From assembly GCA_032718475.1 (NCBI GenBank), contig JAUCBJ010005334.1:1-20352 (forward strand): a stretch of 20,352 bases of DNA. The letters run 5' to 3'. Within the stretch, counting starts at the first letter, position 1. Every line of letters begins with the position of its first letter. Positions 1 through 7,780 of this stretch are shown piece after piece. Under the pieces are notes generated by a model. The model saw nothing but the letters and a program-made list of their open reading frames with translations. It was not told the DNA's origin and searched no databases. Made by a program: the position numbers and the translations under genes. This stretch comes from Nemertoderma westbladi. Lineage: Eukaryota; Xenacoelomorpha; Nemertodermatida; Nemertodermatidae.

Positions 1-474
1 GAGGGAAGTGAGGGAAGTGAGGGGAAGTGAGTGAGGGAGTGAGGGAAGTGAGGGAAGTGAGGGAAGTGAGGGAGTGAGGGAGTGAGGGAAGTGAGGGAAG
101 TGAGGGAGTGAGGGAAGTGAGGGAGTGAGGGAAGTGAGGAAGTGAGGGAGAGAGTGAGGGAAGTGAGGGAATGAGGGAGTGAGGGAATGAGGGAGTGAGG
201 GTCCCTCACTTCCTCACTCCCACCCTCATTCCCTCACTCCCTCACTCCCTCCCTCACTCCCTCACTTCCTCACTCGCTCCCTCACTCCCTCACTCCCTCA
301 CTCCCTCACTCCCTCCCTCACTCCCTCACTCCCTCCCTCACTCCCTCACTCCCTCACTCCCTCCCTCACTACCTCACTCCCTCATTCCCTCACTCCCTCA
401 CTTCCCTCACTTCCCTCACTTCCTCACTCACTCACTCCCTCACTTCCTCACTCCCTCCCTCACTCCCTCCCTCA
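1..474. repeat. GA/CT minisatellite with strand switch (giant inverted repeat)
   Basis: Bases 1-201 are almost pure purine apart from T, made of 8-10 bp units such as GAGGGAGT and GAGGGAAGTGAG. Bases 203-474 carry the complementary pyrimidine units (CTCCCTCA, CTTCCCTCA). The switch is abrupt: GTGAGGG, then T at 202, then CCCTCAC. The array runs off the left window edge, so its full length is unknown. The two halves are complementary, so the region could form a long hairpin, and homopurine/homopyrimidine mirror tracts can also adopt triplex DNA. The open frame crossing 195-611 is a by-product of the array (repeating Ser-Leu-Pro-His) and is not called as a gene. An assembly artefact joining opposite strands is the main alternative. 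Confidence 0.95.
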
Positions 475-1055
475 TGGAGTGTGCGGTCCGGTGCGTGGGC
501 TGCTTCGCAACACAATGTGAAAGAATGCAATCTATTGCAAGACCAGATGTTTATTGTAATTTCTCGGGCGATTTGACAATGGTCTACATGATAACGAAGC
601 TGGAGGTTTAAATAATTAAAAATTCGTGCAACCCCATGTTGGTATACAGTATAACTCAACATAGGATTAAATGGGATTAGTCATGCTACATCTAATAAGA
701 GCCCAAACAGCCACAGATTATTGAGGGGTTGAGCTAGGACCAAACTGGCCCATTTTATTTTCGTGTGAGGCTAATTTATGTTTTGGGCCCCGTTCGCATC
801 TTTATATTTCATTCTATCATTCTACTGTACGACAAAAATAATACAAATGTACTGTATATTGTATTATTGTTCCTATTGTATTGTATATTTCATCTACTGT
901 AGTACAATCTATTCATCTCGCGTCCCTATCTGATTGATTGTGTGTCAAATTAAATTGCCTTTGGCAACATTATTTGATACAAATCGATCGATTAAACAAT
1001 TAATTAATTGTTTAATCGACCAATTAATTAATTGTTTAATTAATTAATGACCTAC
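475..1055. other. unclassified AT-rich intergenic DNA
   Basis: There is no convincing gene or recognisable element here. The segment begins right after the CT array with a short GC-richer stretch (475-610) and becomes AT-rich from about 780. It contains the perfect palindrome at 988-1019, followed by more TTAATTAA-rich sequence. Confidence 0.6.
988..1019. repeat. 32-bp perfect palindrome
   Basis: The sequence reads identically on both strands, from TCGATTAAACAATTAA to its exact complement, with no spacer. A second, shorter AT-only near-copy (CAATTAATTAATTG, then TTAATTAATTAA) follows directly at 1020-1048. The origin is unknown. Such sequence can extrude as a cruciform and can also arise by replication slippage. 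Confidence 0.9.
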
Positions 1056-1590
1056 TTAACACCCAAGGTGCAAAGTGGGACCAACTGTCGCCGAGGATGG
1101 CAAACCATTACTACTTAGGTAAGTTCTGCATCCTCTATCAGAACAACTGGTGAACGGTTCGGAAATGGGTGCCCGAGACAGTGCAACCAGGATGCAATAA
1201 GACTTTCCTGCGACCCATGTACTGGTAGTATGAAATTTATATGCCATTGTGCGCTCTTTCAGCCACTCACTCATCACTCATCCATTGTGCACTGGTTGAG
1301 GATGGTTACAAGAGGGCGATGGTCTGTGACTACCTCAAAGCTCTCGAGGCCAAATAAGAAGATCCAGCCCTACCATAGGGCCCAATATATCGCCAGGAGC
1401 TCCAGCTCCGACATGGCATACCGTGCTTCTGTCTCGCTGATAAAGTGGGACCCACACTCCACCGGATGTGTTGTGTCATTGTGGTGTTGGAGAAGGTCAT
1501 ATCCCAAGAAATTGGTATGAAAGGCGTCAGTCTGTAAGATTATGGGTTGGGTATGGGATTCCAAATGGATTTCATTTATCAATCCCAAAC
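1056..1590 (-). pseudogene. Ty3/Gypsy retrotransposon RNase H fragment (decayed)
   Basis: The minus strand carries, in order, landmarks of the RNase H region of a Ty3/Gypsy pol polyprotein. An N-terminal part at about 1588-1370 has LQTDA, CGS.F, and TEARYAMSELELLA. TDHRPL follows at about 1326-1309. A C-terminal part inside 1277-1056 has WVAGK and ALSRAP, the usual junction before the integrase linker. The frame is broken: a TAG follows the WALW segment, two tandem stops lie near 1280, and a frame change separates the TDHRPL part from the WVAGK part. No LTRs, RT or integrase core are visible nearby, so this is an isolated dead remnant. The assignment rests on motif order as known for this family, not on a database search. 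Confidence 0.85.
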
Positions 1591-1686
1591 ACTAACACAC
1601 AGTACATAGACTGGTTTACTATGAAAATGGTATTCAACTATATATAACTAACTATTCTTGTTAAAGATCCTTATATTAATTATTTC

Positions 1687-1697
1687 TTATTGTAAAT
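1687..1697. repeat. left 11-bp target-site duplication of SINE
   Basis: TTATTGTAAAT here is repeated exactly at 1925-1935, immediately flanking the tRNA-derived element between them. This is the usual product of LINE-machinery insertion. Confidence 0.85.
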
Positions 1698-1924
1698 GGC
1701 GGGAAGGCGAGATAGCTCAGTTGGTTGAGCGCCGGGCCTGCAATCTATTGGTTATAGGTTCATCTCCGCCAGGGTCCACTCAGCCTTTCTTCCACTGGGG
1801 TTGATAAAATGAGTACCAGTTAAATAACTGGGAGCAAATCTTGCCCAAACCTACCCTCGGGTAGCAGCTATCGAAAGAGGAGACTTCGGGTCGCCTCCGG
1901 CTTCGGCCGACTGTTTGCTTTTTT
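1698..1924 (+). mobile_element. tRNA-derived SINE with Meta/Ceph-like body
   Basis: A complete short interspersed element. The head resembles a tRNA from about 1706: acceptor-like GGCGAGA, D arm with Pol III A box TAGCTCAGTTGG (1713-1724), a TGC triplet in the anticodon-loop position, and B box GGTTCATCTCC (1757-1767), spaced as in a tRNA. The body has CAGCCTTTCTTCCACTGGGG followed by GTTGATAAAATGAGTACC (about 1800-1817). This resembles the conserved central domain I recall from Meta/Ceph-type SINEs of invertebrates. A perfect CTACCC-TC-GGGTAG hairpin lies at 1851-1864. The element ends in a T run at 1917-1926, which could serve as a Pol III terminator. It is bounded by the 11-bp direct repeats at 1687-1697 and 1925-1935. 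It encodes no protein and would depend on a partner LINE. Confidence 0.85.
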
Positions 1925-1935
1925 TTATTGTAAAT
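1925..1935. repeat. right 11-bp target-site duplication of SINE
   Basis: Second copy of TTATTGTAAAT, overlapping the end of the T run of the SINE. Confidence 0.85.
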
Positions 1936-2120
1936 TGTTTATTGTTATTGTTTATGTTTTTGGATATGTACATTTTTAAGTTAGAAAATATATTTAAAAA
2001 AATATATTAATATGTACCACATTATTTTGGATAAATTGTATTCACTGGGATAAGTTGTCTTTCCGGCTTCCCAGTAGTGCCAAGTGTGGGCGAGCGACGA
2101 CGTAAGCGAGCTTAGCATGT

Positions 2121-3400
2121 GGATTCCGCTGTTTCAACCGTTGTCCGTGCGTCGGTACGTTTGTTCCGCCGTTTCAACCGTTGTCTGTGTGTCGGTAAGT
2201 TTGTTCCACCGTTCCAACCGTTGTCTGTGTGTCGGTACGTTTGTTCCGCCGTTTCAACCGTTGTCTGTGTGTCGGTACGTTTGTTCCATCGTTTCAACCG
2301 TTGTCTGTGTGTCGGTACGTTTGTTCCACCGTTCCAACCGTTGTCTGTGTGTCGGTACGTTTGTTCCACCGTTCCAACCGTTGTCTGTGTGTCGGTACGT
2401 TTGTTCCGCCGTTTCAACCGTTGTCTGTTTGTCGGTACGTTTGTTCCACCGTTCCAACCGTTGTATGTGTGTCGGTACGTTTGTTCCGCCGTTTCAACCG
2501 TTGTCTGTTTGTCGGTACGTTTGTTCCACCGTTCCAACCGTTGTATGTGTGTCGGTACGTTTGTTCCGCCGTTTCAACCGTTGTCTGTTTGTCGGTACGT
2601 TTGTTCCACCGTTCCAACCGTTGTCTGTGTGTTGGTACGTTTGTTCCGCCTTTTAAACCGTTGTCTGTGTGTCGGTACGTTTGTTCCGCCGTTTCAACCG
2701 TTGTCTGTGTGTCGGTACGTTTGTTCCATCGTTTCAACCGTTGTCTGTGTCTCGGTACGTTTGTTCCACCGTTCCAACCGTTGTCTGTGTGTCGGTACGT
2801 TTGTTCCACCGTTCCAACCGTTGTATGTGTGTCGGTACGTTTGTTCCGCCGTTTCAACCGTTGTCTGTTTGTCGGTACGTTTGTTCCACCGTTCCAACCG
2901 TTGTCTGTGTGTTGGTACGTTTGTTCCGCCTTTTAAACCGTTGTCTGTTTGTCGGTAAGTTTGTTCCACCGTTCCAACCGTTGTCTGTGTGTCGGTACGT
3001 TTATTCCGCCGTTTCAACTATTGTCTGTGTGTCGGTACGTTTGTCCCGCCATTTCAACCGTTGTCTGTGTGTCGGTACGTTTGTTCCGCCGTTTCAAACG
3101 TTGTCTGTGTGTCGGTACGTTTGTTCCACCGTTCCAACCGTTGTCTGTGTGTCGGTACGTTTGTTCCGCCGGTTCAATCGTTGTCTGTGTGTCGGTACGT
3201 TTGTTCCGCCGTTTCAACCGTTGTCTGTGTGTCGGTACGTTTGTTCCGCCGTTTCAACCGTTGTCTGTGTGTCGGTACGTTTGTTCCGCCGTTTAACCGT
3301 TGCCTGTGTGTCGGTACGTTAGTTCCCGCCGTTTCAACCTTTGTCTGTGTGTCGGTACGTTTGTTCCGCCGTTTCAACCGTTGTTTGTGTGTCGGTACGT
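2121..3400. repeat. 40-bp minisatellite, 32 copies
   Basis: Exactly 32 units of 40 bp. Each unit contains TTGTTCCGCCGTTTCAACCG (variant A) or TTGTTCCACCGTTCCAACCG (variant B), followed by TTGTCTGTGTGTCGGTACGT. One base is lost near 3294 and one gained near 3325, so the phase is restored. Variants are ordered rather than random: A and B alternate in places, and rare marker units recur (CCATC at 2281 and 2721; CCTTTTAAACC at 2641 and 2921). The unit length is not a multiple of three but lacks stop codons, so long open frames appear in all + frames and several - frames with a 40-residue period. These are not called as genes because of low complexity, no start context and competing frames. Confidence 0.98.
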
Positions 3401-3414
3401 TTACCATATCATTC

Positions 3415-3961
3415 TGTCTGTCGGCAAATATTTGAAGGCTAGTAACTCAGTCAGTAAATATATAATGAAATTATACCTATCTTATTGGTACACATGTAGT
3501 TGGATGTAGAAGTTATTCAGTCTCGACCAGGCAACTGTCCGAAAGAAATCGAGTGAACCTGATGCTACTTTCGAACATTCCTCTCATTCGGACCTTGGAT
3601 AAAGCTAAGCTATGTCAGTTTTCAGTAATATGTTGTAGTCGTAGTGTTTAGGAATTCCATTTCGAAGATGTTTTATTGCACTATTAATTATACAGCTTGA
3701 AAATGTAGTTAATTAATTTAAGCAGGTTTTGCACTTGTGGGGTCTTCACGCAAGGCAAAGTAAGTATGAAAAGCATACGGATACTTCAACCGATGCCTAG
3801 TCGCCCTATAACAGGAGAATGGAGAACAGCAGAGTACCCACACCCTAATTCATTCCAGACTTTTGAGTTTTGACAGTTTGCATCTGTACAAAGCTTGGTC
3901 TAATTTCAACAAAGATTGCTGAGTTAATAATTAGCCTTCAAATATTTACCGACCGACAGAT
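3415..3961. mobile_element. possible MITE-like element with imperfect terminal inverted repeats
   Basis: AAATATTTGAAGGCTA at 3426-3441 is the exact complement of 3932-3947. The match continues inward (ACTCAG 3445-3450 with CTGAGT 3919-3924) and outward (TCTGTCGG near 3417-3424 with CCGACAGA 3953-3960). Weaker complementarity extends further in (TGAAATTA...ACC). The interior has no long open frame. A non-autonomous DNA transposon of about 550 bp fits, but no clear target-site duplication was found. The left end lies 14 bases after the last 40-bp repeat unit and shares the CTGTCGG-type motif with it, so the array and this element may have a common origin. Confidence 0.45.
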
Positions 3962-3990
3962 AGACCGACCGACCGATAGACCGAGCGATT
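3957..3990. repeat. GACC/GATA-type microsatellite
   Basis: A short run of GACAGATAGACCGACCGACC followed by GATAGACCGAGCG, directly after the inverted repeat end of the preceding element. Confidence 0.7.
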
Positions 3991-4372
3991 GATATCATCA
4001 GTAACCGCATGACTTGCTTGCTTACTTCGTCTCTCTACCACAGATAACATGTGTTTATACATTTTTATTTTGCTATCCATATTTTCTCATACATTATTAT
4101 ACCAACGTCGTATTAAAATAATGTATTTTTTATTCCTACTCTATGGGCAGTGCTCCGGAATGGTATGTGATTAGATTGATAGTATATGGATGGATATGCC
4201 TGCACCATGCATGCATTCAAGCTAAGCATAGATTTAGGCAGCTTTAAATTCCATTTGCACAAATCCAGAAATAATATTTCCTGAAGCTTAGTTATAATCT
4301 CTTCCAAGCCTAGTTATAATCTCGCCTAGGCGTCCGTCCCATTGCACCGGCTATTTACATGCATTGAGGTAT
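3991..4372. other. unclassified intergenic DNA
   Basis: No gene is visible. A small tandem duplication lies at about 4283-4326: two copies of a roughly 22-bp unit containing TAGTTATAATCTC. A minus-strand open frame of 64 codons at 4113-4307 has no recognisable domain and is not called. Confidence 0.5.
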
Positions 4373-4622
4373 CCAATGAGATTTGTTCACATGCACAATC
4401 ACTCATTGGTTGAAATCGTTTTTCACCTGAACTACTTATATGGTCAGAGTCCTTCATTCTTCACATTTGAACACATAATTCAGTAGTTTAGTTTAATTAT
4501 TTAAGTCAATTTCGGCGATGTTCCGGAGGTTGCACCTGTTCTTCCAGGATTCCAGGTTGGACGCCATTCCCCAGAAAACATAAAGAATAATTGTATCTCT
4601 ACCTGTCAGGGGTTAATGAGGG
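4373..4622 (+). promoter_or_regulatory. Pol II promoter-like segment with first-exon-like sequence
   Basis: Two inverted CCAAT boxes (CCAATGAG 4373-4380 and CTCATTGG 4402-4409) precede a TATA-like CTTATATGG at about 4435-4442. An initiator-like TTCATTCTTC follows near 4454-4463. Downstream, a 21-codon frame begins at the ATG at 4518 and ends at 4583, and a good 5' splice donor (G|GTAAGT) lies at 4621/4622. The spacing resembles a promoter and first exon, or the U3-R-U5 part of a solo LTR, but no downstream coding exon is visible. A possible acceptor (TTTCATTTTAG, near 4663) would give an intron of only about 43 bp. The call rests on motif spacing alone. Confidence 0.25.
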
Positions 4623-5373
4623 TAAGTTTAGCATCTTTGAATTAATAATTTACTTTCATTTTAGAAAAAGCTTTAGAAGCTTTAAAAGACTACCCAATAT
4701 AATAATAATTATTATTATTATCATCTTTAATCCAGAAAATTTAAAATTATAACTATTAACAGCAATAAAATAAATCTCTCAAATCGTAATCTAAAAATAA
4801 TGCAACCTACAGTAGTATTAAGTAGCAGTAGCACAATATGACAATAATAGTTTCTAATTAAGTTGACAATTCTAAATCGCACATGGCCCGAATTCTAGAA
4901 TATATATAAGACTCATTATAGACACAGGTTACCAAACTACAGCTGGAGTTAATTATACGTGAATTTAAACTTGAAATTGAGCGGTACCTAAAATGTATAA
5001 AACAAGGATAGTTATGAGCACCAAAGAATTCAGACATACTACTCCTGTGAGGTATCTTAAATAGCATTCTTGCAGCATTGTTATATGAAACTCTAGCCCT
5101 TGTGTACACGCCAGATTATATACTGTATTGTTATTATTATTATTATAATATACAGTAAGTATCAGCTTATTAATAGTTGTGAGTTAACTACACAAGTGAT
5201 AAGTAAATGATGGTGTATAATTTAGGTGCCCTAGAGGAAGAACATTTCGTAGTTATTTTGTAGTTGTAGATATGAACAAGCGCGAAATGGCTCAAAGATA
5301 TGCGTCTACTAGCGCATGAATTGTCCTTATTACTGCGCCTTATTACTAAAACCTAACTGGAATTTTACAACAA
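4623..5373. other. AT-rich intergenic DNA with ATT/TAA microsatellites
   Basis: Short (AAT)n/(ATT)n runs occur at about 4698-4721 and 5128-5148. The second sits inside a hairpin with arms TACTGTAT (5120-5127) and ATACAGTA (5150-5157). No coding sequence is supported. Confidence 0.6.
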
Positions 5374-6438
5374 CACCAACAACAACGGAGTGAATACTAG
5401 AGGTCTCGCTACTACCAACAACAACGGAGTGAATACTAGAGGTCTCGCTACACCAACAACAACGGAGTGAATACTAGAGGTCTCGCTACACCAACAACAA
5501 CGGAGTGAATACTAGAGGTCTCGCTACACCAACAACAACGGAGTGAATACTAGAGGTCTCGCTACACCAACAACAACGGAGTGAATACTAGAGGTCTCGC
5601 TACACCAACAACAACGGAGTGAATACTAGAGGTCTCGCTACACCAACAACAACAGAGTGAATACTAGAGGTCTCGCTACACCAACAACAACGGAGTGAAT
5701 ACTAGAGGTCTCGCTACACCAACACCAATGGAGTGAATACTAGAGGTCTCGCTACACCAACAACAACAGAGTGAATACTAGAGGTCTCGCTACACCAACA
5801 CCAATGGAGTGAATACTAGAGGTCTCGCTACACCAACAACAACAGAGTGAATACTAGAGGTCTCGCTACACCAACACCAATGGAGTGAATACTAGAGGTC
5901 TCGCTACACCAACAACAACAGAGTGAATACTAGAGGTCTCGCTACACCAACAACAACAGAGTGAATACTAGAGGTCTCGCTACACCAACACCAATGGAGT
6001 GAATACTAGAGGTCTCGCTACACCAACAACAACAGAGTGAATACTAGAGGTCTCGCTACACCAACAACAACGGAGTGAATACTAGAGGTCTCGCTACACC
6101 AACACCAATGGAGTGAATACTAGAGGTCTCGCTACACCAACAACAACAGAGTGAATACTAGAGGTCTCGCTACACCAACAACAACGGAGTGAATACTAGA
6201 GGCCTCGCTACACCAACAACAACGGAGTGAATACTAGAGGTCTCGCTACACCAACAACAACGGAGTGAATACTAGAGGTCTCGCTACACCAACAACAACG
6301 GAGTGAATACTTGAGGTCTCGCTACACCAACAACAACGGAGTGAATACTAGAGGTCTCGCTACACCAACAACAACGGAGTGAATACTAGAGGTCTCGCTA
6401 CACCAACAACAATGGAGTGAATACTAGAGGTCTCGCTA
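5374..6438. repeat. 38-bp minisatellite, 28 copies
   Basis: Twenty-eight near-identical units of 38 bp occupy 1065 bp, with a single extra base in the second unit (CTACTACC instead of CTACACC). Each unit starts CACCAACAACAACGGAGTG and ends ATACTAGAGGTCTCGCTA. Three main variants differ at the start: AACAACGGAG at both flanks, AACAACAGAG and AACACCAATGGAG in the middle. At about 5717-5906 the last two alternate as a 76-bp dimer, a later local expansion. There are no spacers between units, so this is not a CRISPR array. Flanks share nothing obvious with each other. Confidence 0.98.
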
Positions 6439-7364
6439 AGCGGACTTAAAAACGGCATAGTGTAATTACGTACTGTTGGACGATCGTCTTTTTCCTGCTG
6501 ACAACAACGCCCGGTTTATACTTCGTCTGAGAGGTCAGACGTTTGCTGTACTTGTCAGCTCAGAGACGTGACAGGATTGATATGCTCCATATATAATGGG
6601 CATAGTTATATGAACATGCAGACACACAACCAGACAAACACAGTTCATCGCTGGCTGCTGTTATTGTGTGCAGATGCGATGCACTCCTGTATAATAAATA
6701 CAATAATATATTCCAGTAATAAAAGAAATGTAATTGACAAAGCATTTGCTTAAGCTTTGTAAGTAAAATGGATTAGAGGCTGATAAATATGCAATCAGTG
6801 TGAATTTTTAGGGCCATTATTCGGGCACCAGATTGTATGGATCTGACTTCCTTAATGTGATTATTACTTGGATATGGCAGGGAGCGAATTCTGGCACACA
6901 TAGTGTTCTATGATATAATTCAATTCATAATTGGAGTCGGGAGAAATTTTCGGTATTGTTCGAACTGGAGTCTGTGGGCTCTGATAAAGTATGTGATTGA
7001 GGACCACCTTATAGCGGTAGTAAATCATATCGTGTGCACCAAATCAACCACAAAGTGTTGAAAAATTGCAGTTGCTCTGACTTTTATTGTAATATGGTCT
7101 CAAGAGGCTTGTCAATATCATAGCAGTTGATTGAAAATAATGTTTTATAATTTGATATTTTTGTTCACAGCTCATATTCTGGAAGTTATTCGCTTGACAC
7201 TCAGTAGTATCTTGCACTGATCTAGGAAAAAGTACCCAGATGAGTAAAGTAAGTTTAGTTATTGTGAAACACAAAATATCGGAGGCATACTGAATGTTCG
7301 CCACATTTGGCCGCTTGTGTGGCCGGCCTACCATTTAAGGATGCGCCCTGGCGCCTGTCCCCCA
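6439..7364. other. unclassified intergenic DNA
   Basis: Mixed-composition sequence with no recognisable gene. A short hairpin GTCTGA-GAGG-TCAGAC lies at about 6525-6540. Short open frames at 6560-6753 (both strands) and 7044-7334 (minus) lack recognisable domains and are not called. Confidence 0.5.
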
Positions 7365-7430
7365 TGCGGGGATCATACCCGCGGACTTCCAGAGAGATGT
7401 GAATTTAAGGATCGGGATCTAGCCACTACT
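7365..7430 (-). mobile_element. tRNA-like head, probably a degenerate SINE or tRNA pseudogene
   Basis: On the minus strand, AGTGGCTAGATCC (about 7427-7415) resembles a D arm/A-box region, CTTAAATTC the anticodon loop, and GCGGGTATGATCCCCGC (7383-7367) a T arm with B-box core GGGTATGATCC. The distance between the two halves is longer than in a functional tRNA because of about nine extra bases near ACATCTCTCT, so it is not a working tRNA gene. The downstream body (minus strand, toward 7317) is GC-rich (CAGGCGCCAGGGCGC) and unrecognised. No flanking duplication was found. Confidence 0.45.
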
Positions 7431-7780
7431 TCAATGTGGGACACCATAAAAGGTCATGTAGACTACTGGCATAAGCATAGTAGCGATATTTGTTACTTCT
7501 AGCCAAGGTGGCCTGTGCGTGCAGTGTCCAGGCAGGTCGCATTTTCGTCATTAATATAGGTCAATAACCTTATTTAGAATTTCAATTGGTCAACTAAGGA
7601 GCTAGTTTAATCAGAATGAGCCATCAACAGGGGGTCCAACAGTGCTTGTGATCCACCATGTGAAATATAATCAATACATACAGTATTATAGATAGTGGCA
7701 CTCGCATATTCAACGCACTCAATTGATGAACTGCCTCCTTCACGGCAGGAAATAATCGAAATTCCAAACATTTAGAGGTT
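7431..7780. other. unclassified intergenic DNA
   Basis: No gene or repeat family is recognised between the tRNA-like head and the 13-bp minisatellite. Confidence 0.5.

Noticed and set aside
195-611. 138-codon open frame
   Set aside because: Two thirds of it is translated CT-repeat (Ser-Leu-Pro-His cycles). The rest has no recognisable domain.
1056-1588. Gypsy-like segment considered as an intact RNase H gene
   Set aside because: In-frame stops and a frame change separate its motif blocks, so it is listed as a pseudogene only.
2084-3435. Multiple long open frames on both strands, up to 279 codons
   Set aside because: All arise from a stop-free 40-bp tandem unit read in different phases. Competing frames encode the same cyclic peptide, and there is no gene context.
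5374-6438. Regular repeats considered as a CRISPR array
   Set aside because: Units are contiguous with no unique spacers, there are no cas genes, and the context is eukaryotic.
7365-7430. Functional tRNA gene on the minus strand
   Set aside because: Extra bases in the anticodon/variable region and poor acceptor pairing fit a SINE head or pseudogene, not a working tRNA.
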